A stretch of DNA of 18,582 bases from JALHUF01 sp050014795 (lineage in GTDB: Bacteria; Acidobacteriota; Terriglobia; UBA7540): the NCBI GenBank assembly GCA_050014795.1, contig JBEKCQ010000070.1, positions 1 through 18,582 of the forward strand. Direction: 5' to 3'. Below, in pieces: positions 13,112 to 18,582 of the stretch. The position numbers were made by a program, and so were the translations under genes. Numbering within the stretch: position 1 is the first letter of the stretch; each line of letters opens with the position of its first letter. The notes under the pieces are model-generated. The model ran no database searches, had not been told where the DNA came from, and saw only the letters and a list, made by a program, of their open reading frames with translations.

Positions 13112-14005
13112 CTAGCCCGAACCTCGCCCGATGTCACGATGCACAATCCTGCTCCGGTAACTCTCCCCCCGCAGGGCGCTGTGGACCTCCTCCGCCAGAG
13201 CCACCGACCGGTGCCGCCCGCCCGTGCAGCCGATCGCAATCGTGAGATAGCTCTTCCCCTCCCGGACGTAGTTCGGCAGAAGGTAGAGCAGCATGTCCGT
13301 GAGGCGTTTCATGAACTCCTGGGTCTGGGGATAAGAATCCACAAAGCGTCGCACGGCAGCGTCGCGGCCCGTCTTGTTTTTCAGGCGACGGACGTAGTTC
13401 GGGTTCGGAAGAAAGCGCACGTCAAAAACCAAGTCGGCATCCTGCGGGACACCGAACCGGAAGCCAAAAGAGACGACGGAGATCAGCACGGTCTGGCGCT
13501 TCTCCACACCCCCAAACCGCGCCTGCACCGCATCGCGTAATTCGTGGACGTTCATGCGCGACGTCTCGATGACCACATCAGCGAGTTGGCGCATGGGCTT
13601 CAGCAGCATCCGCTCCAGGCGGATTCCCTCCCGCACCGGCAGGTCACGCCCCAGCGGATGGGGCCGCCGCGTCTCCTCGAAGCGCCGAATCAGGGCCGGG
13701 TCGGAAGCCTCCAGAAATACCAGGGCGGGTCGCAGGTTCTTCTCCGTCAGCTTGTGGTACATGGCCGGAAGCTGACTGAGCGCTTCTCCCCCGCGGATGT
13801 CCACCACCACCGCGGCGCGTTGCAGGCGACTGCCCGGAGCGGAACAGAGTTCCGCAAACTTGGGAATCAGATCGATCGGCAGGTTATCGACACAATAGAA
13901 GCCCAGGTCCTCGAACGCCTTCAGCACTGAACCCTTGCCGGACCCGCTGAGGCCGGTAATCACGACGAACTGCGATAGAAGCTTCTTGGCGGACGCGGAT
14001 CTCAT
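13112..14005 (-). CDS. rapZ: RapZ family nucleotide-binding protein (RNase adapter)
   Basis: In E. coli RapZ guides RNase E to the small RNA GlmZ and thereby sets glucosamine-6-phosphate synthesis for the cell envelope; in other phyla the role is less known. The 297-aa protein has the P-loop GLSGSGKGS (18-26) followed by FEDLGFYCVDNLP, a Walker-B-like VVVDIRGGEAL, and the typical RRPHPL motif. The C-terminal domain ends with YLTIAIGCTGGRHRSVALAE (253-272), the most conserved part. ATG 14005 is the only sensible start: an in-frame TAG lies 24 nt upstream and no other start codon stands between. No Shine-Dalgarno is present; instead the bases just before the ATG belong to a 7-bp tandem repeat that can pair with a second array. 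Upstream neighbour hpf, downstream ROK kinase (63-nt gap with a short hairpin). Confidence 0.95.
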   Translation of the reverse strand: MRSASAKKLLSQFVVITGLSGSGKGSVLKAFEDLGFYCVDNLPIDLIPKFAELCSAPGSRLQRAAVVVDIRGGEALSQLPAMYHKLTEKNLRPALVFLEASDPALIRRFEETRRPHPLGRDLPVREGIRLERMLLKPMRQLADVVIETSRMNVHELRDAVQARFGGVEKRQTVLISVVSFGFRFGVPQDADLVFDVRFLPNPNYVRRLKNKTGRDAAVRRFVDSYPQTQEFMKRLTDMLLYLLPNYVREGKSYLTIAIGCTGGRHRSVALAEEVHSALRGESYRSRIVHRDIGRGSG

Positions 14006-14010
14006 AAGAA

Positions 14011-14106
14011 CAGTGACAAGTGCCTAGTGACAAGTGACAAGCAACAGGCGACCAGCTTCCCTGGGTAGTTCGTCACTGGTCACTATTCACTCGTCACTCG
14101 TCACTG
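14011..14106 (-). repeat. Inverted pair of 7-bp tandem arrays in the hpf-rapZ gap
   Basis: Array 1 (14011-14045) has five AGTGACA-like units; array 2 (14072-14106) has five GTCACTN units. They are reverse complements: aligned end to end, 27 of 35 positions can pair and the outermost 7 are perfect, with a 26-nt loop. In the mRNA the stem would end about 5 nt before the rapZ ATG. It fills nearly all of the 107-nt gap. Confidence 0.85.
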
Positions 14107-14112
14107 ATTTCC

Positions 14113-14649
14113 TCAGGGTTCAGGCTCGATCAAAGCCAGGTTACCGTCGGCCCGCCGGTAAACGACGTTGACGCGCTCGGTCTCGGCGTTGCGGAACACG
14201 ACCAGCGCAGTGCGGCCCCCATCCAAGGACTCAATGGCCTCCTCGACCGTCATAGGTTTGATGGGGAAGCGCTCCGTCTCTAGGACCCGATAGACTTCGT
14301 GGTCCACGTGCTCGCTCTTCAGAACGTTGAGCTGAACCACGGAAGTAGGCTTGGGCCGCCGCTTGCGTGTCCGGCGCTTGGCGATGAAGCGCACGGCCTG
14401 GCGCTCCAATTTGTCCAGAGCGCCGTTGATGGAACTGCGCGCGTCCCCGGTCTCCTCAACTCCGACCAGCGTATGGTCGCGGAACTTCAAGGTGATTTCC
14501 GCGATGCGCCGGTGCTTTTCCGCCGTCAGGATGACGTGGATGTCGAAACGATCTCCGAAAAGGCGCGTGAGCTTGCGCAGGCGTTCTTCCGTGTAAAGCC
14601 GCAAGTCGGGGCTGACTTCCATCTGCCGACCGGTAAAATCGATCCGCAT
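14113..14649 (-). CDS. hpf: Ribosome hibernation promoting factor, long form
   Basis: Long HPF binds the 30S subunit and pairs ribosomes into inactive 100S dimers in slow growth. The 178-aa protein has both parts: an N-terminal ribosome-binding domain (residues 1-95, MRIDFTGRQMEVSPDLRLYT, KHRRIAEITLKFRD, SINGALDKLERQAVRF) with a basic RRTRKRRPK stretch, and the C-terminal dimerisation domain (about 120-178: ERFPIKPMTVEEAIESLDGG, ALVVFRNAETERVNVVYRR). Its ATG has the strongest RBS in the window, GAGGAGGT at 14656-14663 with a 6-nt spacer. That suggests more protein than from the neighbouring genes of the same transcript. It follows rpoN by 52 nt, the classic order. Confidence 0.96.
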   Translation of the reverse strand: MRIDFTGRQMEVSPDLRLYTEERLRKLTRLFGDRFDIHVILTAEKHRRIAEITLKFRDHTLVGVEETGDARSSINGALDKLERQAVRFIAKRRTRKRRPKPTSVVQLNVLKSEHVDHEVYRVLETERFPIKPMTVEEAIESLDGGRTALVVFRNAETERVNVVYRRADGNLALIEPEP

Positions 14650-14655
14650 GGGTAG

Positions 14656-14663
14656 ACCTCCTC
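14656..14663 (-). promoter_or_regulatory. Strong ribosome-binding site of hpf
   Basis: GAGGAGGT on the minus strand, 6 nt before the ATG at 14649. It is the closest to the ideal anti-16S match among the genes here. Confidence 0.7.
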
Positions 14664-14701
14664 GAACTTCGGGGGAAGGAAGATGAACTGCGGGGAGCTG
14701 C

Positions 14702-16159
14702 TCAAGCTTTCACCCTGCGCTGGTGGGTGCTGGGAATCCGCATATCCTCGCGATACTTGGCCACCGTGCGACGCGTCACGCATATGCCCCTCTCCCGCAA
14801 ACGCTGGGCAATCTGGTCGTCGGTCAGGGGATGCGCCGGGTCTTCTTCTTCGATCATTTTCTTTACCAGCCGCTTCAAGTTGATCAGCGAGGTGGCCCCG
14901 CCCGAGGGTCCCTGAACCGCCTCGGAGAAGAAGTAGCGGAGCTCGTAAACACCCTGCGGAGTGTGCGCGTACTTGCTGGCCACCGCGCGGCTGACGGTAG
15001 AAGGATGGACGCCCACCTCCTCCGCGACTTCCTTGATCATCATGGGCCGCAGGTGGTCGATGCCCTTGTCCAGGAATTCGCCCTGCCGCCGGATGATGGC
15101 CTCGCAGACTCGGATGATCGTCTGCTTGCGCTGCTCGATGTTCTTGATGAGCTGAATGGCGGAGGTGAAGCGTTCCTTGACGTAGTTCCGCACCTCCCGC
15201 GTGGTGCCGCTCTGCTCCAGCAGCCGGCGGTAATGCCGGCTCAGGCGCAACTGGGGGAGACCATCTTCATTCATGATGACCTGGTAGCCGTCCCCCATCT
15301 TGACGAAAGCCACATCTGGTTCGATGAGGCGCGCCTGCGCGTTGTTGTACCGCTGCCCCGGCCGCGGGTCGAGCTTGCGAATTACCTCCACGCAGCGCTC
15401 CACGGCCTTGACGGGACGGTCCAGGGCCCGGGCGATTTCCCGATACTGCTTGTTCTGGACCTGCTTGAGGTGCTCGGAGACAATTTGCTGCGCCAGGGTG
15501 TTTTCCGCGGCCAGAGTGCGGAGCTGGATCAGCAGGCACTCGCGCAGGTCGCGGGCCGCCACGCCCAACGGGTCAAACTCCTGCACCAGGGCCAGCGCGG
15601 CCTGCACGTCCTCCAGCCGATGCCCGCCCGTCTGCGCGATCTCCTCCAGGGTAGCCGTCACGTATCCGTCCTCGTTCAGATTTCCGATGATGGAGTGGCC
15701 GGCGTCGCGGACGGCGTCGGGACAGATGGACATGCTCAGCTGCCATTCCAGGTGGTCGGAGAGCGAGGCGGGTTGGGAGAGGAAATTCTCGAAAGAGGGT
15801 TTCTCGATGACTTCCGCCGCCGGCGACTTGTAGCCCGGATCCAGGTAGTCAGCGAAAAAGGACCCGAAATCAATTTCCTCAAAGGAGTCGCGACTGTCAC
15901 CCGTGGCGACTGGCTGGTCGGAGGCGGGCGCGGCGGGCTTGACCGCTTCGTTCTTCTCTTGCTCGACTTCTTCCACCGAAGGCACGCCTTCGGACAGCTC
16001 CTCCAGGACCGGGTTGGCGACCATCTCCTGGTTGATCATCTCGCGCAGTTCGAGCTTGTTGAGCGCGAGCACGCTAACCATCTGCACCAGGCCTGGCGTC
16101 AGGATCTGCTTCTGCGCCACCTTGAGGTTCAGCCCGATTCTGGGATGAGGTCCGCCCAT
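14702..16159 (-). CDS. rpoN: RNA polymerase sigma-54 factor
   Basis: Sigma-54 directs RNA polymerase to -24/-12 promoters that need an AAA+ activator. The 485-aa length is normal. Region I is at residues 12-52 (LKVAQKQILTPGLVQMVSVL, then LALNKLELREMINQEMVANP). An acidic linker covers ~55-115 (VEEVEQEKNE, DSFEEIDFGSFFADYLDPGY). The core-binding domain follows. The DNA-binding part has KEVAEEVGVHPSTVSRAVAS and the RpoN box TRRTVAKYRE at 462-471; the usual first residue is Ala, here Thr. The ATG shares its A with the lptB stop (TAATG), so translation is coupled. No sigma-54 promoter or activator gene is evident in this window. Confidence 0.97.
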   Translation of the reverse strand: MGGPHPRIGLNLKVAQKQILTPGLVQMVSVLALNKLELREMINQEMVANPVLEELSEGVPSVEEVEQEKNEAVKPAAPASDQPVATGDSRDSFEEIDFGSFFADYLDPGYKSPAAEVIEKPSFENFLSQPASLSDHLEWQLSMSICPDAVRDAGHSIIGNLNEDGYVTATLEEIAQTGGHRLEDVQAALALVQEFDPLGVAARDLRECLLIQLRTLAAENTLAQQIVSEHLKQVQNKQYREIARALDRPVKAVERCVEVIRKLDPRPGQRYNNAQARLIEPDVAFVKMGDGYQVIMNEDGLPQLRLSRHYRRLLEQSGTTREVRNYVKERFTSAIQLIKNIEQRKQTIIRVCEAIIRRQGEFLDKGIDHLRPMMIKEVAEEVGVHPSTVSRAVASKYAHTPQGVYELRYFFSEAVQGPSGGATSLINLKRLVKKMIEEEDPAHPLTDDQIAQRLRERGICVTRRTVAKYREDMRIPSTHQRRVKA

Positions 16160-16887
16160 TACACTATCAACCGAAAATTGTCGCCCAGGTAAATCCTCTT
16201 CACCTCGGCGTCGTTGCCCAGTTCCTCCGGCGTGCCGGCCCGGAAGATCTGGCCCTGGTTAATTATATACGCCCGGTCGGTTACGCGCAGCGTTTCTCGC
16301 ACGTTGTGATCCGTCACCAGCACGCCGATCCCGGATTCCTTGAGCTGGACGATAATCTTCTGAATGTCCAGCACCGTCAGCGGGTCGATTCCGGAGAACG
16401 GCTCGTCTAAAAGAATAAATGATGGCGAAATAACCAGCGAGCGCGCGATCTCCACCCGCCGCCGTTCTCCTCCGGACAGCAGGTAGCCGGCGCTGCGCCG
16501 CACCTGCTGCAAACCCAATTCCTCGATCAACTCCTCCAGGCGCTCCCGCCGCTGATGGGCACTGAGGGGCAGCGTCTCCAGCACCGCCATAATATTCTCT
16601 TCCACAGTGAGTTTTCGGAAGATGGAAGGCTCTTGGGGGAGGTAGCTAATACCGTTTCTCGCCCGGAGGTACATCGGCAAGTGCGTGATGTTCGCTCCGT
16701 CGAGCAGGACCTGGCCCGAGTCGGGATCGGTCAGGCCCACAATGATATAAAACGTCGTAGTCTTGCCCGCGCCATTCGGCCCGAGCAACCCTACCACCTC
16801 TCCCTGAGCGATCCTGAGATTCACATCGTTAACGACCTTACGGCCCTTGAACGACTTAATCAGATCGACTGTGGAGAGAATCTGCAT
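16159..16887 (-). CDS. lptB: LPS export ABC transporter ATP-binding protein LptB
   Basis: LptB is the ATPase that, with LptF/G and LptC, pulls LPS out of the inner membrane. The 242-aa protein shows Walker A GPNGAGKTT (36-44), Q-loop Gln85 (LPQEPSIF), signature LSGGERRR (137-144), Walker B FILLDEP (157-163) and the switch His194 (TDHNVRETL). The conserved LDEPFSGIDPL segment and the end RIYLGDNFRL are marks of LptB and separate it from amino-acid transporter ATPases. The ATG lies 6 nt after the stop of the LptA-like gene and has no clear RBS, so it probably depends on translation of that gene. The last base of its stop overlaps rpoN. Confidence 0.97.
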   Translation of the reverse strand: MQILSTVDLIKSFKGRKVVNDVNLRIAQGEVVGLLGPNGAGKTTTFYIIVGLTDPDSGQVLLDGANITHLPMYLRARNGISYLPQEPSIFRKLTVEENIMAVLETLPLSAHQRRERLEELIEELGLQQVRRSAGYLLSGGERRRVEIARSLVISPSFILLDEPFSGIDPLTVLDIQKIIVQLKESGIGVLVTDHNVRETLRVTDRAYIINQGQIFRAGTPEELGNDAEVKRIYLGDNFRLIV

Positions 16888-16893
16888 TGTCGC

Positions 16894-18582
16894 TCATTGC
16901 GCGATGTGGTGCCTGGAAAGAGTGGGCGACTCATCACCTCCATCCACCCGCAGGCTATCATCGTGAATATTGAATGTCAAACGCTGGCCCGATGTGAAGC
17001 CCTTCTCCGCATCGTAGAGCGTGGGCGGTCCACCGCTCAACAGAATCTTTCCTTCGCGGGCGAAGTATTCGGCGCGATTTCCCGTCGCGCGCCGCCCCGG
17101 CTGCACCACGATCACATGCCCCTCGGCGACCGCGCGCTCCAGCTCCGTCTGCTCCATGCTCGAGGTGTCGGAGAAAAACACGTCCACGCTGTCGGCCTGG
17201 AGGGTCGTGTTTTCCGTCTGGAGCTGCACGCTTCCCCGGTAGTTGGCGCGGCGCCCGGCGTCGAAATAGTCCAAACGGTCGGCCCGGATGACCACCGGCT
17301 GAGCTTCCTGTTTCGCATCCGCGCCCGCCCCTTTAGCCGGCACTAGCGACGCCGGTTGGAGGTGCGAACTCTGCACGTGCAAGCCCGAACTCACGCGCCG
17401 CTCCGCCCGGGAAACATCGAGGGCGGAGGATTCCACCACGTCCGACCCATGCCAGGCGCGGACGTGCCCTTCGTAGTGCACCAACTGGCTGCGCCGCTCG
17501 GCCACCACGCGGTCCGCCAGGACGTTCGTCGGATCGTTCCGGCGACCTCCTGCGTTGCGGGCCGGCGTTCCCAAGTGTGTGGATTGAACCTTACCGATTC
17601 CCTCCGCGGTATCGGTGCGCAGATCCAGCACGAACCGCTCGGCGCGAGTTCGCGTCTCGAGATCCCAAAGCTGGGGACGGCCCGTGAGCGTCAGGGTTTC
17701 GGTCTCCGCTTGGTAGGAAGCCTGCTCGGCGCTGGCTTGTCGATCGCCCTCGCGAAACTGGAAGTCCCCGGTCTGCCGCACGGCTCGCACGGTCTGCGTC
17801 GCCGGGTCGAAGGAAGCTTCCAGACGCTCCGAGGAACTCTCCTGCGCCAAGCTGCCCGGCGGAGCATTCCTCGCCGCCGAGAAGACAATCCGTGTTCCGG
17901 AAACACCGCGCAGAGTCTCCAGCCGATTCCGCGCGTCGAAATCCATCAGGAATTGACCCGCGGTAATCACTCTCTCCCCCACTCGGGGGTCAGGCGGGAC
18001 GATCACCAGCTTGCCCGCGCCCACAGTCTCCGCCTGGTCGAGGCTCTGCCCCGCGGATTGAAACGTGAACCGAAACGCGCTGGAGGTGACTTCCTTCTTC
18101 TCCCATCGTGGCCCTTCCGCCGCCGCTCCGGCTGATGCGCCGCTGCCCGCAGGAGGTGAGGATACGATGGCGAGCCGAACGTTGCCGGAGGCACTTCCCT
18201 TCTGGGCCTGCGGATGCGCGCCGGCAAAAGCCACCTCTACCTGCTGCGCCTCCAGCCGGCTCGTGCTTCCTTCGCGCCTCGACTCCGCCCGGACGCCGCC
18301 TTCCGCCACCATGGTTCGCAACTGCTCGTTCTCCGGATCGAAATCGCCCCGCAATCTCTGGGCGCTGCCCTCGAACTGTCCATTCCCGGAGGAATCGACA
18401 GCGCGCACGCCCTGTTCCAGCCCCGCCTGCACGATGCGGTTCTGCGCATTCAAGATAATGATGCCCCGCCCCGCCTGGACGCGGCGATTTCCCTGGCTGA
18501 ACTCCACCGGCCCCCAGAGCGTCACTTCGCCTTTTTCCTTGTCGTAGCGCGCGCGGCTGGCCGTGAGCCGCACGGGAAGCTG
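16894..18582 (-). CDS. Very long LptA/OstA-like LPS transport protein, N-terminus beyond window
   Basis: At least 562 residues are in the window and the frame stays open at the right edge, so the true start (probably with a membrane anchor and LptC-like part) is not seen. E. coli LptA has about 185 residues. The C-terminal ~170 residues look like one OstA/LptA domain: VVIRADRLDYFDAGRRANYR, then GSVQLQTENTTLQADSVDVFF and RAVAEGHVIVVQPGRRATGN. Similar but weaker repeats stand earlier (TASRARYDKEKGEVTLWGPV at the very edge; RERADRVV-like text around LADRVVAERRSQLVHYEGHV). It therefore seems to be several OstA-type strands in a row, suited to a longer periplasmic LPS bridge or an LptC-LptA fusion. 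Low-complexity Ala/Gly/Ser text near PPAGSGASAGAAAEG suggests a linker. It leads the lptB-rpoN-hpf block. Confidence 0.85.
   Translation of the reverse strand, partial: QLPVRLTASRARYDKEKGEVTLWGPVEFSQGNRRVQAGRGIIILNAQNRIVQAGLEQGVRAVDSSGNGQFEGSAQRLRGDFDPENEQLRTMVAEGGVRAESRREGSTSRLEAQQVEVAFAGAHPQAQKGSASGNVRLAIVSSPPAGSGASAGAAAEGPRWEKKEVTSSAFRFTFQSAGQSLDQAETVGAGKLVIVPPDPRVGERVITAGQFLMDFDARNRLETLRGVSGTRIVFSAARNAPPGSLAQESSSERLEASFDPATQTVRAVRQTGDFQFREGDRQASAEQASYQAETETLTLTGRPQLWDLETRTRAERFVLDLRTDTAEGIGKVQSTHLGTPARNAGGRRNDPTNVLADRVVAERRSQLVHYEGHVRAWHGSDVVESSALDVSRAERRVSSGLHVQSSHLQPASLVPAKGAGADAKQEAQPVVIRADRLDYFDAGRRANYRGSVQLQTENTTLQADSVDVFFSDTSSMEQTELERAVAEGHVIVVQPGRRATGNRAEYFAREGKILLSGGPPTLYDAEKGFTSGQRLTFNIHDDSLRVDGGDESPTLSRHHIAQ

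Noticed and set aside
14011..14106. Possible CRISPR array
   Set aside because: Units are 7 bp and contiguous with no spacers, and no cas gene is present.
14723..16192. Open frame of 489 codons on the plus strand opposite rpoN
   Set aside because: It is an antisense shadow of the clear rpoN and lptB genes: G+C-rich codon bias keeps the opposite frame open. The peptide has no family motif and no RBS.

Overview
The window reads as one stretch of a G+C-rich chromosome from a Gram-negative, outer-membrane-bearing bacterium. Acidobacteriota is my best guess. The reasons are LPS-export genes (msbA, lptB, a very long LptA-like protein), the order lptA-lptB-rpoN-hpf-rapZ, a gmk-rpoZ-coaBC-UDG-priA core, and a pilin-like protein of a type I associate with that phylum. 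There is no rRNA or marker search behind this, so the taxon is inference. I see no tRNA, rRNA, CRISPR, IS element or phage gene.

Right two thirds (6005-18582): a tightly packed block, all on the minus strand, read from right to left: lptA-like (cut by the window edge), lptB, rpoN, hpf, rapZ, a ROK sugar kinase, msbA, yicC, gmk, rpoZ, coaBC and a family-4 uracil-DNA glycosylase. Several genes overlap or nearly touch (lptB/rpoN share one base; yicC and gmk are 2 nt apart; the last codons of gmk form the ribosome-binding site of rpoZ). The block joins envelope lipid and LPS traffic, sigma-54, ribosome hibernation and RNA regulation, guanylate and CoA synthesis, and DNA repair. The only good internal promoter I see lies before msbA.

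Left third (988-6004): a looser, accessory-looking segment between UDG and priA, two genes that often sit close to coaBC in other bacteria. It holds a promoter-led run of small plus-strand genes (a 71-aa unknown, a secreted 180-aa unknown, a pilin-like membrane protein and a 51-aa membrane peptide), a 390-nt non-coding stretch with repeats, a minus-strand MetF-family protein, an exported GH29 alpha-L-fucosidase and a small two-helix membrane protein. The 5' half of priA (minus strand) ends the window on the left.

The most unusual feature is a set of tandem repeats with a 7-bp unit but different sequences, found in several minus-strand gene gaps and inside the UDG linker. One pair forms a large inverted repeat that covers the translation start region of rapZ. 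A second signal is four copies of a 9-mer dyad, spaced at near-integral helical turns, in the gap at 2732-3123.
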